Shown: piece by piece, positions 55,282 through 63,615 of the stretch
How positions within the stretch are numbered: the first letter of the stretch is position 1
Layout of the letters: each line of letters starts with the position of its first letter
Source: Hanleya hanleyi
Taxonomy: Eukaryota; Mollusca; Polyplacophora; Lepidopleurida; Hanleyidae
Length of the DNA: 64,000 nt
NCBI GenBank assembly: GCA_036873755.1
Contig: JAVTVY010047966.1
Coordinates: 161,849 to 225,848 of the forward strand
Direction: 5' to 3'
The notes under the pieces: generated by a model
Databases searched by the model: none
What the model saw: the letters and a program-made list of their open reading frames with translations, nothing else
Told to the model about the DNA's origin: nothing
Position numbers and translations under genes: made by a program

Positions 55282-56255
55282 AGTATACAAAGCGTAAATT
55301 GGCGAAGTAGCGCCTCACTGCGCATGCGCAGAACCTTGTGTGACGTCATAAGTGTGCGCAGAAAAAAAAAATGGGGCGGTATTGGGGGCGGTGTGCGCAT
55401 GCGTGATGTGGAGGGCGCCAGTGGAAGATGTGGGAGGTGGGTACAAGATGGGCCGCCAAGTGTCAGTCAGTGCAAGATGTGGGAGGTGGGTACAAGATGG
55501 CCGCCAAGTGTCAGTCAGTGCAAGATGGGAGGGCGCTGCATGCCGCGTCGTCAAAAAGATGTGGGAGGTGGGTACCACATTGCCGCCAGTGTCAGTCAGT
55601 GCAAGATGTGGAGGTGGTAGCAACATGGCCGCCATGTGGGAGGTGGGTACAAGATGGCCGCCAGTGTCATGATGTGGGAGGGGGGTACAAGATGGCCGCC
55701 ATGTGGGAGGTGGGTACAAGATGGCCGCCATGTGGGAGGTGGGTACAAGATGGCCGCCATGTGGGAGGTGGGTACAAGATGGCCGCCAGTGTCAGTGAGT
55801 GCAAGATGTGGGAGGTGGGTACAAGATGGCCGCCATGTGGGAGGTGGGTACAAGATGGCCGCCATGTGGGAGGTGGGCACAAGATGGCCGCCATGTGGGA
55901 GGTGGGTACAAGATGGCCGCCATGTGGGAGGTGGGTACAAGATGGCCGCCATGTGGGAGGTGGGTACAAGATGGCCGCCATGTGGGAGGTGGGTACAAGA
56001 TGGCCGCCAGTGTCATGATGTGGGAGGTGGGTACAAGATGGCCGCCAGTGTCATGATGTGGGAGGTGGGTACAAGATGGCCGCCAGTGGAAGATGTGGGA
56101 GGTGGGTACAAGATGGCCGCCATGTGGGAGGTGGGTACAAGATGGCCGCCAGTGGAAGATGTGGGAGGTGGGTACAAGATGGCCGCCAGTAGTAAAATGT
56201 ATAAAAGGAGTTGATTTTTAGGGAAAGGGTGTATTCAATCTGACTTACCTGACCT
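55282..56255. repeat. Polinton terminal inverted repeat, protease side
   Basis: Starts AGTATACAAAGCGTAAATTG, then TGCGCATGCGCAGAACCTT with TGACGTCA, the minisatellite and TATAAAAGGAGTTGATTTTT. It is the inverted counterpart of 5388-4546. GGCAGT (55276-55281) would be the 6-base target duplication; its partner is outside the window. Confidence 0.8.
55425..56190. repeat. Minisatellite of about 20 YY1-like sites, second TIR
   Basis: Unit GTGGGAGGTGGGTACAAGAT followed by GGCCGCCAT (29 bases) with occasional GTGTCAGTCAGTGCAAGAT inserts. About 21 AAGATGGCCGCC-like motifs. The spacer differs from that of the left TIR, while the ATGGC core is kept. Confidence 0.9.
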
Positions 56256-56429
56256 GACTTCATCAGCCAGCCAGCCAGCCTGCCTGTCAGTCATCCAGCC
56301 TACTTGTATCAGCTGTGGCCATCCCTATTACTTTTTTCGATTTTACCAGTGCAAATTTAACAGACTATTACTCCATAGCAGTTTTTCATCCACCTGAGCC
56401 CCTAGTCATGACGTCATCATCATTTTTCT

Positions 56430-57290
56430 CACACCCAGTCCATTACATCGTCCTTCATGAATGCTTCACTTTGATACCTCACTCCATCCCATTGGTGCAT
56501 TAGGGGCTTCCCTAAATGCCAAAACGTATATTTTCACACCTTTGGGGGACCGCGCATGCGCAGAATCACTCTAATTCAACCCCATACTCAGTGCATCACA
56601 TGCTCCTTCACCTAAGCTTTAATTTGATACCTCTCTCGACCCACTACCTCCAAATTAAAAAAAGAGTGTATTTATACACTCCTGAAGCAGCTAAAAAAAA
56701 TTTTTGCAGGTAGAGGGTCGAGTGAGGTATCAAATTGAAGCTTAGGTGAAGGAGCATCTGATGGACTGAGTATGGGGTTGAATTAGGGTGATTGTGCGCA
56801 TGCAAATACCCCATCGGTCCAGTAGAGGCTTCCCCAGCTCAAAAAAGGCTATTTTTATACCCCTTCACTGCCGCGCATGCGCAGAAGGGTGATAGTTCAA
56901 TCCCATACCCAGTGCATCAGATGCCCCTTCACCTAAGCTTCAATTTGATACCTCACTCGACCCCATTGGCCCATTAGGGGCTTCCCTATATTGGCTGTTC
57001 CATCAACCTTCCCTCCTCCCGACCCCGCCCCCTTTTTTCCTGCCTTGTTTTCAATATTTAATTGTTAAAAAAACATATAAAATGAAAAAGATTTTTTTTG
57101 GCTCCATGAATCTTTTTTTCCTTGTTTTTAAAATAAAAAAAAATTTGTGGCTGTTCCATCAACCTTCCCTCCCCCTTGTCCCCCCCCCCCTTCTAATTCC
57201 CCTTTTTCCGTTTTTTCAATATTTAATTGTTAAAAAATTGAAAAAATTGAATTTTTTTTTCTTTGGGGATAACAATGATGGGGTCTGATG
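56430..57290. repeat. Sub-terminal repeats of the second Polinton
   Basis: A ~95-bp inverted pair (about 56555-56650 and 56705-56800; landmark CTTCACCTAAGCTT) has further direct copies at about 56450 and 56900. A ~150-bp direct duplication follows (GGCTGTTCCATCAACCTTCC at 56993 and 57149). NRF1-like GCGCATGCGCAGA sites occur at about 56551 and 56872. No gene. Confidence 0.7.
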
Positions 57291-57374
57291 TTAATTTTTG
57301 TGCTTTTAGAAGTTTCCTCTTTCCGGGGAAGATGGTTGGCCCTGAAAAGGGCCGTTAGTGTTACACCACCATAC

Positions 57375-58112
57375 TTAGGCACGGTAGATTTTCTTTATCC
57401 CTCCTACATGTTTCCGGCAAATTGGACATTTTATTTTCAGATGGTTCTCGCCGGCCTCAGTGCAATGGCACATGTCTCCTACACACGTCAGTGTCACCCA
57501 ACAACCCGCACATAGGCATAAATGACCGCATGGCAAAACAGCAAATTCGCTTTCGTCATCTGTACATATGCTACAGCGTGATTTTTTCTGCTCTTTATCC
57601 ACTTGTTCGTATTGTCTGTGAATCTCCTCGTCCGTTTTATTCAGGTCTTCTTTCAGTCCATTAATCAAGTTGTTCAGGCGAGTTATCTCGGCTTCACACC
57701 CACAGCATTGTTGTGGCGGAGTTTCGGCGGTAGTTGAAATCATTGGAATTTCACCAGGCGTTGTCGTTGGCCCACGTCTACTATTTAACCATGGCAGTTC
57801 ATCTTGTAGTTCCTCATCAGTTGAGTCATTATCAGGTTCTTGTATGGTTTCCATCGTGCTTATTTCTGCGTCATGTTCATCCCTTAGTCTTTCCAATTGT
57901 GCATTTTCTTCCACAGTTCGCCGCAGTTCTTCTAATTCTTCTGTACTGCGTGTTAAGATGGTTGTTTCGTTTTCCAATTCCCTTTGAAAACTGGTGGTTA
58001 CCATCATTCCATCATTTTCCTGAACGCTAACCAGCTCTCTGTGTTCTGTAGCTGCATTTCTCGGGTCCCTAGCGGGGTGGTGTGTAAACAGCGCACGTCT
58101 TGTTGAATTCAT
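57375..58112 (-). CDS. RING-finger protein carried by the Polinton
   Basis: Intact frame of 245 residues from the ATG at 58112. Residues about 50-110 are acidic and helical (coiled-coil-like), and residues about 130-175 hold a CCGC pair and a second coiled coil. The C-terminal RING (about 178-240) reads CSIC...LPCGHLCLCAGCW and then CPICRKHV, with an unusually long stretch (about 25 residues, itself with Cys and His) between the second and third Cys pairs. RING domains of this kind, C-terminal and IAP/MDM2-like, act as E3 ubiquitin ligases. No BIR domain is present. It is the first gene from the protease-side terminus and has its own TATA box. A role in host-response or apoptosis control is inference. 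Confidence 0.8.
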   Translation of the reverse strand: MNSTRRALFTHHPARDPRNAATEHRELVSVQENDGMMVTTSFQRELENETTILTRSTEELEELRRTVEENAQLERLRDEHDAEISTMETIQEPDNDSTDEELQDELPWLNSRRGPTTTPGEIPMISTTAETPPQQCCGCEAEITRLNNLINGLKEDLNKTDEEIHRQYEQVDKEQKKSRCSICTDDESEFAVLPCGHLCLCAGCWVTLTCVGDMCHCTEAGENHLKIKCPICRKHVGGIKKIYRA

Positions 58113-58143
58113 GATTGTATGGGTGAATAAATGTCACAATATA

Positions 58144-58155
58144 CACGTATTTATA
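58144..58155 (-). promoter_or_regulatory. TATA box of the RING gene
   Basis: TATAAATACGTG on the minus strand, about 35 bases before the ATG at 58112. It differs by one base from the TATAAATACGAG motif of the first Polinton. Confidence 0.65.
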
Positions 58156-58165
58156 CTTTTAGTGG

Positions 58166-58330
58166 GCTGTGGGAGGTGGGTACAAGATGGCCGCCAGTGT
58201 CAGTCAGTGCAAGATGTGGGAGGTGGGTACAAGATGGCCGCCAAGTGTCAGTCAGTGCAAGATGTGGGAGGTGGGACAAGATGGCCGCCAAGTGTCAATG
58301 AGTACAAGATATGCATGGCCGCCAAGTGTG
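58166..58330. promoter_or_regulatory. Short YY1-like array between divergent genes
   Basis: Three to four units of the TIR minisatellite (GGTGGGTACAAGATGGCCGC with GTCAGTCAGTGCAAGAT spacers), placed just upstream of the RING gene's TATA box and about 500 bases from the plus-strand acidic gene. Confidence 0.65.
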
Positions 58331-58348
58331 AATGAGTGCAAGCTATGC

Positions 58349-58450
58349 TCACTGTATATGAGTGTGTTTGTTATCATTGCTCAAGCATAAAAATTTCCTA
58401 TTTTTTTCCATAAATCCGTTACAATTTTCTCGGAATTATGATAAGACTAA
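58349..58450. repeat. Direct repeat flanking the acidic-protein gene
   Basis: TCACTGTATATGAGTGTGTT ... AAGCATAAAAATTTCCTA returns, diverged, at about 59275-59380 (CCACTGTATAGTGCTGTGTT ... AAGCATTAAAATTTCCTA), so the gene between may have been duplicated or inserted as a block. Confidence 0.55.
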
Positions 58451-58791
58451 TCCATAGTGTACACGTATTTTTTTTTTTAGCCAGGAAAATTAAATTATTT
58501 CCAATGTACCTGGGTTTTACACTACCGTACACTAACTTTATGATTTTTAAAATGCCTAAAAATTAATAAAATAATCATATATTCTAGCGTTAGGTTGTTA
58601 AATTTTTAAATATAACACTAATGAATTGCCTGAGTTTAACTTGTAATAAAATTTACAGGTGCCCTGATATTTATTGTAAAATGAAAAGCTGTTTATAATT
58701 GTTAAACAAACACACATATATTTTTTCTTCAGCAGAGTAGCACACGATACAACCAGAGTGTTTTCGCTGCGCGTGCGCACGTGTCTTACAC

Positions 58792-58800
58792 TATAAATAC
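58792..58800 (+). promoter_or_regulatory. TATA box of the acidic-protein gene
   Basis: TATAAATAC on the plus strand, 43 bases before the ATG at 58843, with an NRF1-like GCGTGCGCAC about 20 bases upstream. Confidence 0.6.
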
Positions 58801-58842
58801 CACATTTTTTTAATTATTCACAATTAATCTGAGTGCCCAGTC

Positions 58843-59235
58843 ATGGATTTACCCTTGACACAACTCATGGATATTGACAACACATCAGATTTGTTCACAA
58901 ATCATGATAATCAAGTACAACGCTTCGACAGTATCATGAATTTGGTACACGATGAACCCCCATTAGATGATATAATCAACCACTTATTCTCACCTTTACC
59001 TGAACCCCAGAACTACCCTGCACCAACTCATTGTCAACATCCTCCAGAAACATCGCCGCTGGATAATTTCTTCGCCTTGACAACAACCACACCGGATGTT
59101 ACTCCAGATGTAGACCAAAGTTTTGATGATATAGACGAGATGTTACAAACCATGTTAAAACCCCCAGAACCAGAGACGACAGAAGATGGAACCGATTCAA
59201 ATGCCTCCTATGATTCCGGAGGTATTGAAAAATGA
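58843..59235 (+). CDS. Small acidic protein of the Polinton
   Basis: Intact frame of 130 residues with a TATA box in place. The protein is strongly acidic and Pro/Thr-rich, with almost no Lys or Arg. Short hydrophobic clusters sit in acidic surroundings (PPLDDIINHLF about residues 41-51; DDIDEMLQTML about 95-105), like activation domains or E1A-type interaction motifs. It is the only plus-strand gene I support in either Polinton and diverges from the RING gene. I do not recognise a family. An early regulatory role is a guess from composition and position. Confidence 0.5.
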   Translation: MDLPLTQLMDIDNTSDLFTNHDNQVQRFDSIMNLVHDEPPLDDIINHLFSPLPEPQNYPAPTHCQHPPETSPLDNFFALTTTTPDVTPDVDQSFDDIDEMLQTMLKPPEPETTEDGTDSNASYDSGGIEK

Positions 59236-59399
59236 CAGTCGTTGTTGAAACCACAAGATAAAGACAAAGAAGGCCCACTGTATAGTGCTGTGTTACCATC
59301 GCCCAAGCATTAAAATTTCCTAATTTTATTTCGAAAAACCCATTAGTGCATAATATTGCTGAAATAATGCCAACAGAAAACTCAAGAGTCAATTTAAAT

Positions 59400-60476
59400 A
59401 TTTATTTGTATTGAGCAAATTACAAGAATTTCGAAGAGAAAAGAGCCGAAATAATGTCTGTCTGTCCTGGAAATCAGCTGATCAGCAATAAATCGACATC
59501 TCCGTGACCTTCAAGGAGATTTTGACATTAGTTTTTACCCGCTTTTATCACAAATCATTATAAAGAAATTGTCACACCCGGTGAACTCCTGAAACCCACA
59601 TCCTACCTGAGAGTTTGGTAAGATATTCCATTCATTCGTTACCGTTCCCGTGCAGTAGAATTTCATCCATCAGCTTTCACTGTTGTGGTGCCAAACACAA
59701 AAATTGACAAATTATACGGACTGCCACGATAAGCGTTCCGTACTGCACATGTCCGATAAAAGCCCTCCAGTCGTTACAGAATGTTGATTCCACAAAACCT
59801 GTTCGGTGGCCTACATTATCGTTCAATCGCTGATCATAAAGGCTGCGTTCATTCTCACCAGAACTGTAGGCCTATACACTTCGAAATCTGTGAAAGAATA
59901 TCCATTTTCACGTTTCCTGTCGGATATCACACAAATTGATGCGTCCGCTGGAACACAGCACACTCCCTCGATTTCAGTCTACGTGTGACATGCAGGCGAT
60001 GCATGATGCAGATCACATTATTCATCTCAGCGGATACCGAAATGGAACAAAGTTCCGTTATACACTGCAACAGAGAATGTTCTCCCGCTCAGAAAACACA
60101 AAATGGCTACTGAACACAAAAATTTCCCCGGATAATAAAGTCGTTCAAACCACAGCGCCATCTATACGCTTTGGTGCAAGGGAGACAACTCGGACTAGAC
60201 CAATTCGAAGATCATGTCCGCTATATTTAGCCTGAATGGGTATAGGGGTGATCGGGTTTTTTTATGGCTTTTACTATGAGCTATGAGGGTGATCATGTAG
60301 AATACGATGGAAAAAAATTTGAAAGTACCGCGTAGGCTTGTATATAGATCCATATAGACCCATATACACTCATATACTGGGATATTAGTATGTATCAATC
60401 CATACGGGTGGACATGTTGGAGCACTAGTGGCCCGATGGGGTAGAGTGAGGTCTTATTTTAAAGCTCTCGAGGAAA

Positions 60477-60508
<32 letters not shown>

Positions 60509-60700
60509 AAAAAATCAAAAAAATCGGCGAGTAGTAGACGAAGGGAAAATTGGAAAGTATTGACCATGCCCCAGAATACTTCATAGGCATATCACGGCCT
60601 TAAGGCCTATGTAAGATGTAATCTACATCACAGTTTAGTAGTATAAAAAGCGCAATTCACCTTTTCTCTTCCAAAGAAATAAAATCGGCTCTATTTTACA
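59400..60700. other. Non-coding stretch of the second Polinton, gene content unclear
   Basis: A 99-codon plus frame (59936-60235) shows no recognisable motif and lacks a promoter. A TAAA microsatellite occupies about 60476-60510. A DNA polymerase B gene, expected in a full Polinton, is not here. Confidence 0.4.
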
Positions 60701-60814
60701 GGAGTATATACGCAGGTGACGTGGGTTGTCACGTCACTTCCGGGTTTTCACTAAACACTACCTCCAAACATACAAGAGTTGCAATGTTCAACCGCCGGGG
60801 TGTTTTTCCGCCCC

Positions 60815-60885
60815 AGCGCCCCGCAGCGCGCGCGCGCGTCATCCCCGGCAGTGCGCGCGCGCGCGCGGACGCGGGTCAAAAGGTC
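60815..60885. repeat. CG-dinucleotide-rich block
   Basis: Two runs of alternating CG (CGCGCGCGCG, 60828; GCGCGCGCGCGCG, 60853), a sequence that can adopt Z-DNA. Confidence 0.8.
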
Positions 60886-61014
60886 AAAGGGTCACCTCCA
60901 GGTCAGACGGTCCAATGTCCAATGAGACAATGTTGCGGTATCGCTATAGTCAGAGCTTGAGCACAAAAAGGGGGATTCTAGATGAACCTGGGAAAGATGG
61001 GCAGTTCCATGTGG

Positions 61015-61100
61015 ACCAATCAGCGGTCGAGAAAAAGAGCCAATCAGCGGTCGAGAACAAGAACCAATCAGCGATCGAACAATCAGCCAATCGAATTGGG
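61015..61100. promoter_or_regulatory. CCAAT-box array
   Basis: Three units of about 25 bases with CCAATCAGCGGTCGAGA, followed by two further CAATC boxes: up to five CCAAT-type sites in 85 bases, reminiscent of an NF-Y promoter or enhancer. Confidence 0.6.
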
Positions 61101-61199
61101 GTATTCACGGTGTGCTTTCGCTGACGTCCGCGCCTACATCTGGGTTCTTGTACACCCAGGTAATGTTTTTCTGGACATGGATGGGTTACCTTTGGCTCC

Positions 61200-61580
61200 A
61201 TTCTAGGCCACTGATTGGCTCATAGAACTTATAGTCATAATCTATACGTGTTGGACGAGTCTTTAGGCTGATTTCTGATCAGTCTGTAGGCTGATTTCAT
61301 TGGCTCTCTATTTTTACTATAGTGCTCTTGCATTCTAACCTTGATGGGTTACCTAGAACTTATAGTCATCAACATAATCGATACGTGTTGGACGAGTCTC
61401 TTCACTCACCGTATACACGTACCTCAATGAAATGCCCGCTCCAAACCTAGACCAAAGACACGTACTTGGTCTGTGGGCTGATTTCATTGGCTCTCTATTT
61501 TTTTACTATAGTGCTCTTGCATTCTAAACTTGATGGGTTACATTTTGGTCCCATCCTACACCACTGATTTCAGTTTGACT
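61200..61580. repeat. Direct duplication of about 200 bp
   Basis: GATTTCATTGGCTCTCTATT, TACTATAGTGCTCTTGCATT and CGATACGTGTTGGACGAGTC-like landmarks each occur twice. Confidence 0.75.
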
Positions 61581-61654
61581 GAATCTCCGCATTGGGCATT
61601 AATGCATCAGGGATAAAACACACAAGACAGGGTTTTTTGGTGAGATCTCATTTT

Positions 61655-61660
61655 TTTATT
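61655..61660 (-). terminator. Polyadenylation signal after the protease gene
   Basis: AATAAA on the minus strand, about 175 bases beyond the protease stop. Confidence 0.5.
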
Positions 61661-61699
61661 CATTGAACAACAACAACGTGAGAACAACCACGTGAAAAC

Positions 61700-61862
61700 T
61701 CAAGCCCAGAACAAGGGGCTTGTCATTAACTGAAGCCCAGAACAAGGGGCTTGTCATTAACTGAAGCCCAGAACAAGGGGCTTGTCATTAACTGAAGCCC
61801 AGAACTTGGCGGGCGTATGTACATTGAAATAATTCAAGCCCAGAACGGGGCTTGTACATTGA
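61700..61862. repeat. 31-bp repeat of small stem-loops in the protease 3' region
   Basis: AAGCCCAGAACAAGGGGCTT plus GTCATTAACTG, three full copies, then a fourth shortened one (61835-61855). AAGCCC pairs with GGGCTT in each unit. The last unit overlaps the final codons of the protease. Confidence 0.85.
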
Positions 61863-62307
61863 AATGATGGGCGGCCCAGTCATAGACGAGTACATCGCGG
61901 TCCTCGGCCTGGGGGTACTCGTCAAACATCTGTACGATGGTAGATAAGGGTCTTCACCGGCATCGATGGTACAGGTAAAACAAGCAATATTGTCCGCACA
62001 CGCTACTGGTCAGGCTTTGCAACGTTTGACTGTTCCAGCACCACGTCTCTGTGCCTTGATCCATGAAGTCTGTTAAATCGGGATGGAGGGGTGGCAGGCC
62101 GTACGGGTCAAAGTATTCGCCCTGCTCTTCTGTCAAGTACACGGCCACCTAGTGTTCACCGGGTCGATCCATCGGGTCCGTGTTGAGAACGTAAGCAGCC
62201 GGATACATACGGTCTAATGGAAACACATCTCGAGCGAACACCCCTTGAAAGACCCTACGTGTCTCTGGGTCATTCTCCAGCACGGTGGTTATCTGGTCTG
62301 TATCCAT
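61834..62307 (-). pseudogene. Polinton adenain-like cysteine protease, two internal stops
   Basis: The frame starts at an ATG at 62307, only one base after the capsid gene's stop, and runs in one frame for 157 codons to 61834. Visible features are the catalytic His in PGEH, a YFDPYG strand-turn with the acidic partner, and the nucleophile region SVCGQYCLFYLYHRC. These are the marks of the adenovirus-type (Ulp1-like) maturation protease that cleaves Polinton capsid precursors. Two in-frame stops interrupt it: TAG at 62149-62151 directly after the catalytic His, where the family has Trp, and TGA near 61951-61953, after which the frame stays open. Both are explained by single C-to-T type changes. 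The copy cannot make full-length protein unless stops are read through. Confidence 0.87.
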
Positions 62308-62308
62308 G

Positions 62309-63615
62309 TTAGGTGGAGAAGTCACACAGGACGTTGCGCGCCTTGTCCACTTGAATGATGTCAAACTCGGCGTGGCAGATCACATTGACGGTGGTCGCCA
62401 GGGCTCGTGCAAATTGGATTTCCAACCGTAAGTTGCCTTGCTTGGCTAGGGCCAGCTGATGGTCGTTCTCTAAGGTGGGGGTGAGATCGAAACAGAACAA
62501 CGTGTATCCGTTCCCGTAGTCCTCCCGACTGATCATATTCCCTTCGTCCTGGTTGATTTGACCGGTGGCTGTAAACAGGCTCTGATAGGCTCGAATGAAA
62601 TTCCTCCGCCCAAAGTTCGGGGTTAAGGCCGTGGCTGGCACCTGTTGTCCATCCACATGCAGGGCCACAAAAGTGATGCCGAAATGTTTAAAGTCAAACG
62701 GATTCTCTGGGTAGGCTCCGCTGAAACTGGTATTTTCTACACAGGCCAGGATCAATCGCTTGGGTAGTTCCCCCAGAAACAGGTTTTCTTTGTTGGCGCC
62801 CATATTTCCAGCAGGCACAGAGAACACTTTGGTTTGCACACGTCGGATAGGGTACTGGGCTGGTTTTGTTTCCAAGGCTTTCATGTGTCCCAATTGAACG
62901 GCTGGATTCGGTTTCACTTTTCGGACATACAGGACTGCGTCTTGGATGACAATCTTATAGTCCGCTACTTGCCCCTCTACGTTAGTGGCCATCAAGGCGA
63001 AGGTCGGAGGCGCCCGTATCAGTCGGATTTTGATGGGGATCTTGTTCAAGAGGTACCGGTCTTGCATGAACATGTCTGCATGCAGTCGACCCATCATATC
63101 CACCGAGGCACTGTTCGCAGTGAAAGCCTTCCGTTTGTCATATCCCCATTGTCCGCCGTGTCCATGTGCTCGGCCGTGTCCCTGTAGAATAAAGCGGTTG
63201 TCAGCTGAGATTTTTTAGCCTCTCGGCCATACGACAACAGTGTCTCGATGTAGGCTCGATAGGGGTACGTGTTGGTGGAGTCACTGATGAGTTTGTCGCT
63301 GAGAAAAATGTCCACCTGCTGAAACATCGAGTGCAGCCAGAGATTCGTCGGGCCCACCGTTGCTTGGTCAGCGATTCTGGTGCCAGCTCCATTGACCACC
63401 TTGGCTTTCACATACAAGTAGGTATGGGCTAAATCCACATAGGCCGTATCCGCATTACTGATGGTGACCTCGATGGGTCCGGTTTCGTTGATGCTGGAGA
63501 GCGGGAGATGCTCCACCCATAATCCTTGTTCGACACTGGTTTGTGTGGGCGGCACGGTCCACAAATCAAATTCACTGTTGGTGGAGGGGCAGGACTCGGC
63601 GTGGATTAAGGCCAT
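62309..63615 (-). pseudogene. Polinton major capsid protein (double jelly-roll), one frameshift
   Basis: The start is the ATG at 63615 in AAAACATGGCC. The N-terminal part (to about 63145) has the family signature DLWTVPPTQTSVEQG and WLHSMFQQVDIFLSDKLIS, ending near LFYRDTAEHMD. The rest, in another frame, has MMGRLHADMFMQDRYL, IVIQDAVLYVRKVK and NPFDFKHFGITFVALHVDG. These match the major capsid proteins of Mavericks/Polintons, whose two jelly-roll domains build the icosahedral shell. The frame changes once at about 63135-63150. Combined length of about 435 residues is normal. The 5' end overlaps the preceding basic-protein gene by 44 bases, and the stop lies one base from the protease ATG, so these three genes are tightly packed and probably share a transcript. 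Confidence 0.92.

Noticed and set aside
55428..56214. Frames of about 190 codons on both strands
   Set aside because: TIR minisatellite artefacts.
59099..59392. 97-codon minus frame with hydrophobic stretches
   Set aside because: Antisense to the acidic-protein gene; no promoter, and its hydrophobicity follows from the acidic codons on the other strand.
59936..60235. 99-codon frame in the second Polinton
   Set aside because: No motif, weak start, no TATA box in place; could be a decayed gene but cannot be supported.
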